DNA of 64,000 bases from Candidatus Peregrinibacteria bacterium RIFOXYA2_FULL_41_18 (GCA_001788795.1 MFXH01000018.1:62001-126000), one strand, 5' to 3'; counted from the first letter of the stretch, positions 24,099 to 33,365 are shown. Numbers and translations are program-made. Notes: generated by a model from the letters alone, not told the origin.

Positions 24099-26181
24099 CG
24101 CAATAATCAATCGTATCCGGATCGAGTTTGTTATGAGTAACGAAATGTTCGAAATCGGAATCGTCGTACCTTTCCGTCGTATTGCGAAGATAGTAGCAAG
24201 ATGCTTCCAACCCCGTTTGAATGGAGCAATCCGCTGTAAAAGTCTCATTATTAGGATTGTCTAGTTCGTAGTAAGCCCATCCCGTTTTGAACGAAAATTC
24301 TCCGTTAAAAGCCGTAAAAGGACTCATCCCTCTATCTATACAAAAATTCGGTTGCGTCATGTTTGATATTTCCGCAATATCTCTCCTCAGCAAATCCAAT
24401 ATTCTCTCACGAGTTTCGGCGTTCACTATATCCGCATCATATCTTCTCATGTCACTTACGAACATCGGAGCAAGTTTGCATGCCCGATTTCTTGAGAGTC
24501 TATCCCCGACTTTTTCATAAGTTCCTATAACACGACCGGCATCATCTTTATAGCTTGTTGGTTTATAAACGGGTTCCGTTGCAAGCAATAATCCGTCGCC
24601 TGCAACATAGAAATCCGTCTCGACGTAATCCGTTTCGTATTCAAGCGCTTGGTTATAAGTACCTAGTTTTACCATTTCTCCTTTCGGGTTCAATTCCGTA
24701 TCTTGTTCTTCCGATATTCTACAGTCTGGATCTTTCGCCGTAGCGGATATAAGCCCGTAATACTGAGAAAATCCTTGATAAGGATGCCTGACTTCTCCGC
24801 CATTCAGACTTGCGAAGAGATTACCTTCCGCAAGATATGCATCTATAACTCTGGTCAGTACCGAATAATCCGCGTAAATATCGCATACGTTCCAGTTTCC
24901 GTTCTTCTTGCCTAATTCCTGAATGATTTGTATCGCAATTAGCCTACTTGTTTCTCGATCTAACCCGTACCTGTGCGTCAGCTCTTTTTCAATTTTATCA
25001 AAAACATATTCGCCCAATATCACATTGGCATTTTTAACCGACCATAAATCAACTTGCCTGCAAGTATAATCAAGTTCTTGCTCGTAAGTGGCAATTATTT
25101 TTTCTCGTTCTTCCGCCCTTGACTGCTCTTCCGCTCGTTCATGCAAATAGTCGGCTGTATTTTCAATTCCTTCCGCACCGACTGCAACCGCACCAAGTCC
25201 GAGCGTGGCGAAAATCGCCGTTCTTATTCTTGCGCGCATTTGAACAGATTTTCTCTCGTGAAAATTCTTATCCCGATTTATATACATCGCGCCAAACTGT
25301 CTGCCTCTCAAGAAATCCAGAAGAGGCTTGAGCGTTGCCGATTGTGAATAAAAATCTCCTCCCTCCTTTAAAAGACGATTTATCACGTTATCATACTTGC
25401 TCTGCCTATCTATCCCTCCTTGGTAGACTCTTCCTCGCAGCATGTCCGTAATTCTTATCGCTATTTCAAAAAGTCCATACATATCTATTGAGTCCAGTTC
25501 ATTTTGAGCGGATGTCCTTTTTGTTTTCAATTCGTCCGCCGGCAGGCTTTTCAAGTCCGTCAAAAGCAGAGGGCATTCCATCGCTCCGACATAAAGGATT
25601 TTGGCGATTTGCAATGCCGTAATATTCGAATCGATGTTTGCCGGAAGCTCGCAATTCGACAGAACTTCCGTTGGAATTATTCTTCCCGTAGATTCGTCTT
25701 TCTCACATTGTCTTAATGCCACATCAAGTTCGGGATGCTCTCCAATCATATCGACAACTTCCACCTCCCTTTCCCCCGCAAGACTCTCTATAAGAGCTTT
25801 TTCGCGGTCAAACGACATAGTCGCCGCAACACTATCCGTTCCGTTGCAATATTCGCTTAGCCTGCAGCCTATCGCAACACGCGCGCACTCACCTTCGGCA
25901 AGATTTTCAAATAAAAAATCCAAGCCTCCCGATATGGTCTCTTCCGTATAAGTTGGATGTTTACCTCTTTTTTCACCGCCCAAAATTCTCCAAACCCTCG
26001 ATCGGACACTTAAAGGACTTATTTTGCCGAAATACATGGCGTGGTTTCTCCCGTTTAAAGAGCCCGGTTTTATTGGACGGATTCCGTTAATCTGCCTTTG
26101 ACCGACCCAAGAGGTTGAAGACTCTTTTTTTATTGGTTTGCACACCCTTTCACAATATTTTTTCATACCGTTAATACCCAT
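24028..26181 (-). CDS. large hypothetical protein, 717 aa
   Basis: No family recognised. The N-terminal half is charged and probably helical. A single hydrophobic segment (about residues 318-336, TAIFATLGLGAVAVGAEG) is followed by a Glu/Arg-rich coiled-coil-like stretch (LHERAEEQSRAEEREK). The C-terminal half is rich in Asp, Tyr and Cys and may be extracytoplasmic. In that reading the helix is an anchor. It has its own promoter (TTGACA, 17 bp, TACAAT). It follows the TraD-like ATPase on the same strand. The last 24 codons overlap the convergent TrmB gene. Confidence 0.65.
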   Translation of the reverse strand: MGINGMKKYCERVCKPIKKESSTSWVGQRQINGIRPIKPGSLNGRNHAMYFGKISPLSVRSRVWRILGGEKRGKHPTYTEETISGGLDFLFENLAEGECARVAIGCRLSEYCNGTDSVAATMSFDREKALIESLAGEREVEVVDMIGEHPELDVALRQCEKDESTGRIIPTEVLSNCELPANIDSNITALQIAKILYVGAMECPLLLTDLKSLPADELKTKRTSAQNELDSIDMYGLFEIAIRITDMLRGRVYQGGIDRQSKYDNVINRLLKEGGDFYSQSATLKPLLDFLRGRQFGAMYINRDKNFHERKSVQMRARIRTAIFATLGLGAVAVGAEGIENTADYLHERAEEQSRAEEREKIIATYEQELDYTCRQVDLWSVKNANVILGEYVFDKIEKELTHRYGLDRETSRLIAIQIIQELGKKNGNWNVCDIYADYSVLTRVIDAYLAEGNLFASLNGGEVRHPYQGFSQYYGLISATAKDPDCRISEEQDTELNPKGEMVKLGTYNQALEYETDYVETDFYVAGDGLLLATEPVYKPTSYKDDAGRVIGTYEKVGDRLSRNRACKLAPMFVSDMRRYDADIVNAETRERILDLLRRDIAEISNMTQPNFCIDRGMSPFTAFNGEFSFKTGWAYYELDNPNNETFTADCSIQTGLEASCYYLRNTTERYDDSDFEHFVTHNKLDPDTIDYCVTSSQAFANSSRTFDAPSQRVRN

Positions 26182-26201
26182 CCTAACGATTAAAGGAGAG
26201 T

Positions 26202-26230
26202 ATTGTAAAATAGACAGGGTGGTTTGTCAA
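26202..26230 (-). promoter_or_regulatory. promoter of the 717-aa protein gene
   Basis: Minus strand: -35 TTGACA (26230-26225), 17-bp spacer, -10 TACAAT (26207-26202). The predicted start is about 14 nt before the ATG at 26181. Confidence 0.65.
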
Positions 26231-26256
26231 GCTGCTGTGTCTCTATTGCTTTTGTC

Positions 26257-28485
26257 TTATATAAGCGGCTCCGCAAATTTCTCATCTCCTCCCGCTGCCG
26301 GACCACCATTCGCGTCGCCGATATCTCCACCTTCTTCCCATCTTTTCAAGATTTCGTTCACCTCAGCGACAGGACGAGCATATTTACTGCGGGAAATTGC
26401 ACGAATCTCTTCTGTAAGATCCTCGACAGGTTTCGGTACATCAACCGTTCTTCCGGAGAACGCATCTCTTATCTGCCCATTGACCGACATTTTTGTATAA
26501 AATTCTCTTACACCCAAGTTAATAATATCTCGAACTGTGAATTTCGGCGTGTACTCTTTTTCCAAGATAACAGCATCTTCTGCGCCGACGCGGAAACTTA
26601 TAATCGAACCTACGTTGCCAAATACTGTTGTTTTCACGAGGTCGTTAAGCTGCCCCATGTACTGATGCGCCATCGTAACATTGAGCCTGTATTTGCGGGC
26701 TTCTGATAGTATCTCTGCAAATGTATCTGTTGCGAAATACTGAAACTCGTCGCAATACAGATAAAAATCTTTTCTCTCATCTTCCGGAATATCCGCTCGC
26801 GACATGGCGGCTTGCTGAATTTTTGTCACCATCATGGCACCGATAAGTCCGCAGTTTTCTTCGCCAAGTTTTCCTTTTGAAATCTTCATGAGCAAAATTT
26901 TCTGTTGATCCATTAATTCACGAATATTTATCTTATTTTCCGGCTGACCGACTATATTTCTTATAAGAGATGTTGAGACGAATTGACCTACCTTGTTTAG
27001 AAGTGGCATGATAGCTTCGTTATCGAATTTCTCACTCCAAGATGCGAATTCGTTTACCCAGAAGTTTTTGATTACCGAATCCTGAATGTTTGCGACAATT
27101 TTTTGACGGTAATTTTTATCTGAAAGCATCTTCAAAATCGAGAAAATCGTCGTCCTCGGAGAATCGAGGAGAGCGAGTGTCGTATACCTGAGCACGTGCT
27201 CCAGACGAGGCGTCCAGTTGGCACCGAAAAGCTTATGGAAAATTTCCACGAAACCGATTGTGACGCGAAGACGCAACTCGGGCGGTACCTGCTCGAGCGG
27301 ATTGAAAGCTATCGGATACTCCGCATCTGCAGGATCAAAAAGCACAACATCACCTTTGCGTTCTTCCGGTACATATTTCAACACTGCATCGACGAGATCT
27401 CCGTGAGGATCGAGCACACCAACGCCTTTGCCCGCCAAAATATCGGATATAATCAAAAGCTCCAGCATTTTACTTTTACCAGTACCCGACTTGCCGACAA
27501 CATATAAATGTCTGCGCCTATCGACTCTTTTTATACCGAACTTGATGTTTTGGTTGTGGTAATTCGTGAATCCGAATGTGGACATTTCGCCCGGACCGAG
27601 TTTGCCTGCCTTCGGAAGATCTTGTGGTGGTTCGGCTTTTCGAGAAGTTACGTGAACTATATGTGGAACTTCATCCGGATTGGGGAAATGATAAATCGTC
27701 GCAAGTTCTTCATCGCTCATGGTCATCGAGGCGCTGTATTTCAATGCACGACCTTGTTTTTCGAATGTATCTCTTGAGACTTTCCCGAATTTGAATTGAT
27801 TTAATTCGATCGTATTGAATTGAGTGTAAGCCTTCACGAGTGATACTAATTTATCATTAGCTTTTTTCTGTGTTTTTGCCAAATAAGCAATTCTCATCCC
27901 GACTTTATATGCGTGTTTCTCGGATTTGCGCTTGAATGCTTCCGTCTCTTCTGCGCGAAGATTTTTTATACCTTTCAGTTTAAATCTATCGCCTATGCGA
28001 AACATCCTCACAACTGCGTTTTTTTTCATTTTCCATCTTCTACCGAAGTTCAGCGAGAATCCTTCTTCAATAGGTTCCGCCAAAACCTGAATCCAGACCT
28101 CTTCCTCCGCATCAGCTTTCGCCAGAATCGAGAAAATGCCCGACAGCGAATCCCCTTCGAATTTACCAAAAGTCTTGATCGGATAAATGTCCGACCTCTT
28201 CATGTAAACTTCCGCAGCCGCAAAACCGCCTTCTTTATGCTTAATGTATTCTTTTCCTTCCGAAATTTCAGCTGCCGGATAAAGTGCGTAAATCTGACCT
28301 TCTATAGCCGCCGCCGTATCCGATGGTGTGCGAATGAAAAAATAAATATGCTGGTCTATCGAAGCGATTTCAAGCCCTATAATCGTATGATGCAAAACTT
28401 CATGCATATTCACCAAAAGGTCTTCAAATACTTGGGCTTTGTTTTCTCCAACAGGAATACAGATTTGTAAAAGTGAGGTTTCCAT
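26257..28485 (-). CDS. TraD/TraG-like (type IV secretion DNA-binding) ATPase
   Basis: 742 aa. Walker A GKSGTGKS near residues 329-337 and Walker B LYCDEFQYF near residue 575. The motifs LDPHGDLV, FDPADAEYPIAFNPLE and AHQYMGQL match the TraM-recognition/TraD family common in CPR genomes. The N-terminal about 300 residues lack membrane helices and form an accessory domain. It may pump or process DNA during uptake, conjugation or type IV pilus-linked transfer. No other conjugation or secretion genes are in the window, so it is an orphan here. The -10 box TACTAT (28500-28495) ends 9 nt before the ATG, giving a leaderless mRNA. Confidence 0.88.
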   Translation of the reverse strand: METSLLQICIPVGENKAQVFEDLLVNMHEVLHHTIIGLEIASIDQHIYFFIRTPSDTAAAIEGQIYALYPAAEISEGKEYIKHKEGGFAAAEVYMKRSDIYPIKTFGKFEGDSLSGIFSILAKADAEEEVWIQVLAEPIEEGFSLNFGRRWKMKKNAVVRMFRIGDRFKLKGIKNLRAEETEAFKRKSEKHAYKVGMRIAYLAKTQKKANDKLVSLVKAYTQFNTIELNQFKFGKVSRDTFEKQGRALKYSASMTMSDEELATIYHFPNPDEVPHIVHVTSRKAEPPQDLPKAGKLGPGEMSTFGFTNYHNQNIKFGIKRVDRRRHLYVVGKSGTGKSKMLELLIISDILAGKGVGVLDPHGDLVDAVLKYVPEERKGDVVLFDPADAEYPIAFNPLEQVPPELRLRVTIGFVEIFHKLFGANWTPRLEHVLRYTTLALLDSPRTTIFSILKMLSDKNYRQKIVANIQDSVIKNFWVNEFASWSEKFDNEAIMPLLNKVGQFVSTSLIRNIVGQPENKINIRELMDQQKILLMKISKGKLGEENCGLIGAMMVTKIQQAAMSRADIPEDERKDFYLYCDEFQYFATDTFAEILSEARKYRLNVTMAHQYMGQLNDLVKTTVFGNVGSIISFRVGAEDAVILEKEYTPKFTVRDIINLGVREFYTKMSVNGQIRDAFSGRTVDVPKPVEDLTEEIRAISRSKYARPVAEVNEILKRWEEGGDIGDANGGPAAGGDEKFAEPLI

Positions 28486-28494
28486 GGCTGTTTA

Positions 28495-28523
28495 ATAGTA
28501 CACAGCGCCTGTTTATGAGTCCA
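28495..28523 (-). promoter_or_regulatory. promoter of TraD-like gene, leaderless
   Basis: Minus strand: -35 TGGACT (28523-28518), 17-bp spacer, -10 TACTAT (28500-28495), then 9 nt to the ATG at 28485. Confidence 0.5.
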
Positions 28524-28552
28524 CTTCAATTTGATTACGGCTTCAGGCCTGC

Positions 28553-28580
28553 TTGACTTGCACCTTAATTATGTTAACAT
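28553..28580 (+). promoter_or_regulatory. promoter of the 332-aa hypothetical gene
   Basis: Plus strand: -35 TTGACT (28553-28558), 16-bp spacer, -10 TAACAT (28575-28580). The ATG at 28601 lies about 14 nt after the predicted start; no Shine-Dalgarno sequence. Confidence 0.6.
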
Positions 28581-28600
28581 AGCGTCTTTTAAATTGCAAA

Positions 28601-29599
28601 ATGGAATCTCTGAATCAAAGCCCGTCGGAAGATATTATCCGCTATTTGCTGGCTAGGACTGAAGTTGATCGCGTATTTCGATCTGGAGCCGGTTCGTTAG
28701 CACGAGCCATACCTGCAAACAGACATTTAACTGTTCAAGCTGTTGATGCAATTATTGGTTTTGCCGGAAAATTGGCAGCTAAGAAGATTCCCAGACGTAA
28801 ATCATTAGTGGACGCTGGGGATATTGATATGGCTGAGTTGATAAAATTTTTCAGTATTGATTTTGCATATGCATTGGTTGGGATGACTTTTGATCCTAGG
28901 TTTGTGATGGCCGGCAATACGCATAATGTAAAAGTTATGTCCAGGTTAATACGAGAGTATAATCCTTCTCTGGATGAGGATGCAGTTATCGCCATGACCA
29001 GATGCGCCTGTGAAATACATCGGCTTGCGCACAATAATGATGATGCGGATGAACATAGTCTTCTTTGCTTAGATACGGCTCGAGACATGAAGAGGATGAG
29101 CTTGGGATTAACCGATGATCGTGGAGACGATGATCCGGATTGGTTTCCGGCATTTGATGATTTGGTAATGAAACCTCGAATGGTTGAAATTCTCAGAGGA
29201 GAACGCCCTGGAATAGAGACGTATTCCGATTTTTGGTCTTCCATAGACGGATATCGTTCCGATATGCCACCGGAGGATTTTGAGTTCTGGTCATCTATTG
29301 ATGGCGAACCTCTCGATATAAGACCCAAACCTGTTGAGAGATTTTTGCGCATCAGATCTCTCGTAAGCAGATTTTCACAAGAAGACAGGCATCGAATTTA
29401 TGGAGATTCTAGAACTCATACGGATAGCGATATTATCAAGGACTGTTTCAAGCTTTTTTACGACATAATTTGGACTTATGAAGATCGTGAATTCTTGGAG
29501 ATAAATACCGCCGACTGTTTATTAAGCCTAATACAATCTACAGGCCTCCGAGAATTGTCTTCGTTTTCTGCAAGATTGAGAAGCGTTGTTTTGGCATAG
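28601..29599 (+). CDS. hypothetical protein with internal FWSSIDG repeat, 332 aa
   Basis: No family recognised. Soluble, acidic and probably mainly helical. A short tandem duplication is visible around residues 205-240: YSDFWSSIDG and then FEFWSSIDG, spaced 20 residues apart. A histidine-containing stretch (CACEIHRLAHNNDDADEH, about 130-147) might bind metal, but this is speculative. It has its own promoter, is divergent from the TraD-like gene, and is followed by a deaminase gene with a separate promoter. Confidence 0.6.
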   Translation: MESLNQSPSEDIIRYLLARTEVDRVFRSGAGSLARAIPANRHLTVQAVDAIIGFAGKLAAKKIPRRKSLVDAGDIDMAELIKFFSIDFAYALVGMTFDPRFVMAGNTHNVKVMSRLIREYNPSLDEDAVIAMTRCACEIHRLAHNNDDADEHSLLCLDTARDMKRMSLGLTDDRGDDDPDWFPAFDDLVMKPRMVEILRGERPGIETYSDFWSSIDGYRSDMPPEDFEFWSSIDGEPLDIRPKPVERFLRIRSLVSRFSQEDRHRIYGDSRTHTDSDIIKDCFKLFYDIIWTYEDREFLEINTADCLLSLIQSTGLRELSSFSARLRSVVLA

Positions 29600-29617
29600 C
29601 AAATCGTAGAGTATAAT
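29591..29617 (+). promoter_or_regulatory. promoter of nucleoside deaminase gene
   Basis: TATAAT at 29612-29617 with a weak -35 TTGGCA (29591-29596, 15-bp spacer). The leader to the ATG at 29647 is about 23 nt. Confidence 0.5.
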
Positions 29618-29646
29618 GAAAACTGATTTTATAAAAATTAAATTTT

Positions 29647-30117
29647 ATGAATAAAAAATTCATGTCTCAAGCCCTTGAGGTTGCGCGCAATCACTGTATG
29701 AAATACGAAGGCGGTCCTTTCGGCGCGGTCGTTGTTAAAAACGGCAAGGTGATTTCCGAAGGATGGAATACCGTCACAACTGATAACGATCCGACTTGTC
29801 ATGCGGAAGTTAATGCTATCAGGAAGGCTTGCAATGCGCTTAAGACTTTTGATCTTTCAGGATGCGAGATTTATTCAACAACCGAACCTTGTCCTATGTG
29901 CTTGGCGACTATTTATTGGGCAAAATTATCCGGTTTGTATTTCGGCAATGATAGGAAAGATGCGGCAGGTATTGGATTTGATGATCAATTCATTTATGAC
30001 GAAATCGCGCGCGCATCAGAGGATAGGAGCTTGAAGACTTATGGAGGCGTTATGGCCGCCGACGTTACGAAGTTGTTTAGGGAGTGGAAGAAACTTCCCG
30101 GAATAAAGATGTACTAG
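29647..30117 (+). CDS. guanine deaminase-like cytidine/deoxycytidylate deaminase family enzyme
   Basis: 156 aa zinc-dependent deaminase. Zinc and catalytic motifs: CHAEVNAIRKA (His, Glu) and TEPCPMCLATIYWA (two Cys). The N-terminal GGPFGAVVVKNGKVI and the C-terminal AAGIGFDDQFIYDEI resemble Bacillus guanine deaminase rather than TadA, so guanine to xanthine is the likely reaction. Cytosine or tRNA deamination cannot be excluded. It fits a purine salvage role alongside purH/purP elsewhere in the window. The stop codon TAG is the first part of nonamer array A4. Confidence 0.87.
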   Translation: MNKKFMSQALEVARNHCMKYEGGPFGAVVVKNGKVISEGWNTVTTDNDPTCHAEVNAIRKACNALKTFDLSGCEIYSTTEPCPMCLATIYWAKLSGLYFGNDRKDAAGIGFDDQFIYDEIARASEDRSLKTYGGVMAADVTKLFREWKKLPGIKMY

Positions 30118-30161
30118 GGGAAGTATAAGAAGTTGGGGAAGTATGGGAAGTGACATAGTTA
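30115..30161 (+). repeat. nonamer array A4 (GAAGT repeat)
   Basis: Begins with the deaminase stop codon and runs through GAAGT units to GAAGTGACATAGTTA. Same strand as the other copies, here between two plus-strand genes. Confidence 0.85.
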
Positions 30162-30226
30162 ATGTTTTGAGTTGCCAGTTTTTATTCCGGATGATAATTT
30201 GATCCCCAAAATTTAACTTAAAACAT

Positions 30227-30625
30227 ATGGGACTAGATGAATTCGAAGATGCATTGGCTGTCGATCCGATTCAAGAAGAACCGAAACTTCTAACCGAACA
30301 GCAAATGTCCATCATATTGACGGATCTTTTTATCGGTTTTCTCGGCAAAGACAGGCCGACTCCAAGCCATGAAGATATAACAAGATGTTTAACGGGAATA
30401 CATCTTGAAGGAGAACTTTTAGTAAGGACTGCTGATCAGTTAGGCGTTATTTTTCAGGCAAGAGACGGCATTGTTTCTTCCGGTCAAGTTGCGCAAAAAG
30501 AGGCTGAAATAATGAAGGCTATTCGCGCAATACTTTCTGGTTCTTATACTGTTTCCGAACCAACTCAGGTACTGAGCATGATGGGTTTGTGGGCTCCAGT
30601 TAGCGAATCTATGCACATGCAATAG
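30227..30625 (+). CDS. hypothetical protein, 132 aa
   Basis: No family recognised. Soluble and mildly acidic, with a probable helical core (MSIILTDLFIGFLG, IMKAIRAILSG) and no membrane or metal motifs. The 3' end overlaps the convergent gene at 30609 by 17 bp. The start is not preceded by a Shine-Dalgarno sequence. Likely coding because of length and isolation, but the function cannot be inferred. Confidence 0.5.
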   Translation: MGLDEFEDALAVDPIQEEPKLLTEQQMSIILTDLFIGFLGKDRPTPSHEDITRCLTGIHLEGELLVRTADQLGVIFQARDGIVSSGQVAQKEAEIMKAIRAILSGSYTVSEPTQVLSMMGLWAPVSESMHMQ

Positions 30626-31439
30626 CCGCACTTGCTTTTTTTGATGTATCTGCGAGGAGAGCGTTCAAGTCACCAAGAAGATTTTCACCTTTTATATCTT
30701 CTCTTTGCATAACAAAACCCTTCTCACCGGCAACAGGATATGTTGCGTAATTTTTGCCGGTTAATTGTCCGAATTTGGCGACAATTGCTTCATCAAGCTT
30801 CGAATCGACCGGTTTGAATTGAAATTTCTTGTATTGAGTTGGATTTTCCGGAGTGCCTATCGTCAAAATTACCGATCCGTCCGGTTGGCTTTTTGCTTCA
30901 TATACAACTATACCGCCGTAGAATCCTTTTGGTTGACTCTCCGCATAAAAATCCGACTCAACCGGGCCTCCGTCAATTTTAACAGGGACCGGAATCGGTT
31001 GATTGTAGCCCATATCGACCAAGACTTTTCCACCTTCAACCTCCAAAATCGTTACATAATGGTATTCGTTTGGTGACAATCCTTCTTCCGTTTCTTTCCC
31101 TTGATAACAAGCCATTGTTTGATAATCTTGCGCATCTCCTCTTTCAACATAAAAAGCTCCAATTGCCGGAGCTATATCGCGGCAAGTTCCTCTTAATTGA
31201 GAATACCGCTGCCTATCGTCACCTTCGTCCGATAGTTGCTGAGAACCTTTTCTCGCCAACGAATCCAAGGAAGGCGCATTAACTTGCACCCCTTTTTCTC
31301 CTTTATCTTCAAAAGAATAACCAGCCTGTTTTAAGCCTCCTCTCGAATAAAAGACGCGACCATTTCTTATAAGTTGCCCGACGGAGTTTTCCAATAACTT
31401 CATAGGGATATCGGCGTATTCATCATGTTCGTTTACCAT
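30609..31439 (-). CDS. protein with arylamine N-acetyltransferase/transglutaminase-like Cys-His-Asp triad
   Basis: 276 aa, no signal peptide. The middle of the protein has RGTCRD (C86), YHYVTILEVEGGKVLVDMG (H127, D142) and NQPIPVPVKI. The spacings C-41-H-15-D are close to the arylamine N-acetyltransferase triad (C69-H107-D122 in the well-studied enzymes, 38 and 15), and DMGYNQP resembles DVGFG. Overall similarity is weak, so this is an inferred thiol acyltransferase or transglutaminase-like fold rather than a firm call. It has its own promoter (TTGACA, 16 bp, TAGCAT). It is divergent from alaS. Confidence 0.55.
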   Translation of the reverse strand: MVNEHDEYADIPMKLLENSVGQLIRNGRVFYSRGGLKQAGYSFEDKGEKGVQVNAPSLDSLARKGSQQLSDEGDDRQRYSQLRGTCRDIAPAIGAFYVERGDAQDYQTMACYQGKETEEGLSPNEYHYVTILEVEGGKVLVDMGYNQPIPVPVKIDGGPVESDFYAESQPKGFYGGIVVYEAKSQPDGSVILTIGTPENPTQYKKFQFKPVDSKLDEAIVAKFGQLTGKNYATYPVAGEKGFVMQREDIKGENLLGDLNALLADTSKKASAAIACA

Positions 31440-31466
31440 ATTTTTGTGATTAATAATTGAGTCACT

Positions 31467-31494
31467 ATGCTATGCCTTTTTCACCTTTTGTCAA
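31467..31494 (-). promoter_or_regulatory. promoter of the NAT-like gene
   Basis: Minus strand: -35 TTGACA (31494-31489), 16-bp spacer, -10 TAGCAT (31472-31467). The start codon is at 31439. Confidence 0.5.
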
Positions 31495-31557
31495 CCCTGC
31501 ATTGCGATTTGTACGGATTTAGGGTAAATTTTTTTCACTTATAAATAGCATTTTTTT

Positions 31558-33363
31558 ATGAAAGCTTCCGAACTTCGCCGAAAATATATAGATTTCTTCG
31601 TGAAAAAATACGGCCATGCAGAGATTGCCGGTGCATCTCTTATACCTGAAAATGACCCGACTGTTTTGTTTACAACCGCGGGAATGCACCCTCTCGTACC
31701 TTATTTGCTCGGCGAATCTCATCCGCTCGGCAAGCGTCTTGTCGACTGCCAGAAATGCGTTCGAACAGATGATATCGACGAAGTTGGAGACGCTACTCAC
31801 TGCACTTTTTTTGAGATGATGGGAAATTGGAGCTTGGGCGATTATTTCAAGGAAGATGCGATTAAGATGAGTTATGAATTTCTTACCGATAAAAAAATCG
31901 GGCTTGGAATAGATCCGGATTTGCTCAATGTAAGCTGTTTTGAAGGTGATAAGGATGCACCTTGCGACGAGGAAGCGGCGGCTGTTTGGGAGAAGTTGGG
32001 ATTTGTGCGCGCTGACAAAGAAGGACCCGGACCTAAGAGAATTTGGTTTTATGGAAAAAAAGAAAACTGGTGGGGACCTGCGGGACAGACCGGACCTTGT
32101 GGGCCGGATACTGAGATGTTCTATGATACCGGTTCCGAACCTTGTGATGAATGTTCACGCCTTGGCGTTGCGTGCAAATGCGGAAAATATGTTGAGATTT
32201 GGAATGATGTTTTCATGCAATACGAGAAGAATGCAGAAGGTAGAATTGCAGAATTACAGATGAAATGCGTTGATACTGGATTGGGAGTTGAGCGCGTGAC
32301 TGCTCTCTTACAAGGGGTTGATTCACATTATGAAACTGAGTTGTTCAAGCCGGTGATGGATATGCTGGACAATTTGGCTTCCGATTCGGACATTGTTGCG
32401 CGCAGAATTATCGCAGATCATATGCGCGCGGCTGTTTTCATGATCGGCGATCGAAAAGGTATTACTCCTTCGAATACCGACCAAGGATATGTTTTGCGCA
32501 GACTTATTAGAAGAGCTGTTCGTTATATGAAAAAAATCGGAATCAACCAAAGCATCGTGAAGGAAATTGCAGAGATTTTTATTGAAATTTACGGAGATTA
32601 TTACAGCGAACTTAATGACCATCATGATCATATTATTTCCACCCTCAAGAAAGAGGAGGATCAGTTTTCCAAGACGCTTTCACACGGCGAAAAAGAGTTT
32701 GAAAAAATCTTGCCGAATCTTATGAAAGGCGGATCAAAAGTGATCAGCGGCAGAATGGCTTTTAAGTTATATGACACTTACGGATTCCCTCTTGAAATGA
32801 CCAAGGATCTCGCTCGCGAGAATGGATTAACCGTTGATGAAAAAGGTTTCTGCGAGGCTTTTGAGAAACATCAGCAGTTGTCGCGTTGCGGAGCAGAGGC
32901 CAAATTCAAAGGAGGATTGCAAGACAACAGCGAAGCGACAGCTCGATTACACACCGCGACTCACATGCTTCTTGCTGCTTTGAGAATTGTATTGGGAGAT
33001 CATGTTTATCAAAAAGGCAGCAATATAACTTCCGAGAGATTGAGATTCGATTTCTCTCATGGCGAAAAAATGACCGACGAGCAAAAGCTTGAAGTTGAGA
33101 GGCTCGTTAATGCTCAAATACAGGCGAATGTTAAAATCGATTGCGAAGAGATGGCTCTTGCAGACGCGAAGACGCATGGCGCAATGGGAATATTTGGCGA
33201 GAAATATGGAGAACGCGTTAAGGTCTATACCATCGGCGATTTTTCTAAGGAGATTTGTGGCGGACCTCATGCGAAATCAACCGGTGAATTGGGCAAATTC
33301 AAGATCCTCAAAGAGGAGTCGTCGAGTGCTGGAGTTAGGAGAATTAAGGCGGTGGTGGGGTAA
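31558..33363 (+). CDS. alaS: alanyl-tRNA synthetase, short form without C-Ala domain
   Basis: Charges tRNA-Ala in the cytoplasm. Class II catalytic core: FTTAGMHPLVPYLLGE, QKCVRTDDIDEVG and FFEMMGNWSLGDYFK, with motif 3 around DTGLGVERV. The editing domain follows, with zinc motifs HTATH (about residue 465) and CGGPH (about 566). The protein stops at GVRRIKAVVG, the normal end of the editing domain. At 601 aa it lacks the C-Ala domain of the usual 850-900 aa enzyme. Short AlaS is known in CPR bacteria. A cysteine-rich CDEC/CKC insert is visible near residues 195-212. A GACACAA-type repeat lies immediately after the stop. Confidence 0.95.
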   Translation: MKASELRRKYIDFFVKKYGHAEIAGASLIPENDPTVLFTTAGMHPLVPYLLGESHPLGKRLVDCQKCVRTDDIDEVGDATHCTFFEMMGNWSLGDYFKEDAIKMSYEFLTDKKIGLGIDPDLLNVSCFEGDKDAPCDEEAAAVWEKLGFVRADKEGPGPKRIWFYGKKENWWGPAGQTGPCGPDTEMFYDTGSEPCDECSRLGVACKCGKYVEIWNDVFMQYEKNAEGRIAELQMKCVDTGLGVERVTALLQGVDSHYETELFKPVMDMLDNLASDSDIVARRIIADHMRAAVFMIGDRKGITPSNTDQGYVLRRLIRRAVRYMKKIGINQSIVKEIAEIFIEIYGDYYSELNDHHDHIISTLKKEEDQFSKTLSHGEKEFEKILPNLMKGGSKVISGRMAFKLYDTYGFPLEMTKDLARENGLTVDEKGFCEAFEKHQQLSRCGAEAKFKGGLQDNSEATARLHTATHMLLAALRIVLGDHVYQKGSNITSERLRFDFSHGEKMTDEQKLEVERLVNAQIQANVKIDCEEMALADAKTHGAMGIFGEKYGERVKVYTIGDFSKEICGGPHAKSTGELGKFKILKEESSSAGVRRIKAVVG

Positions 33364-33365
33364 GT

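Noticed and set aside
26143..28470. Long open frames antisense to the TraD-like and 717-aa genes
   Set aside because: They are shadows of well-supported genes with clear motifs on the other strand.
24028..28485. Integrated conjugative element
   Set aside because: Only one TraD-like ATPase is present; no relaxase, VirB4 partner, integrase or attachment repeats were seen.
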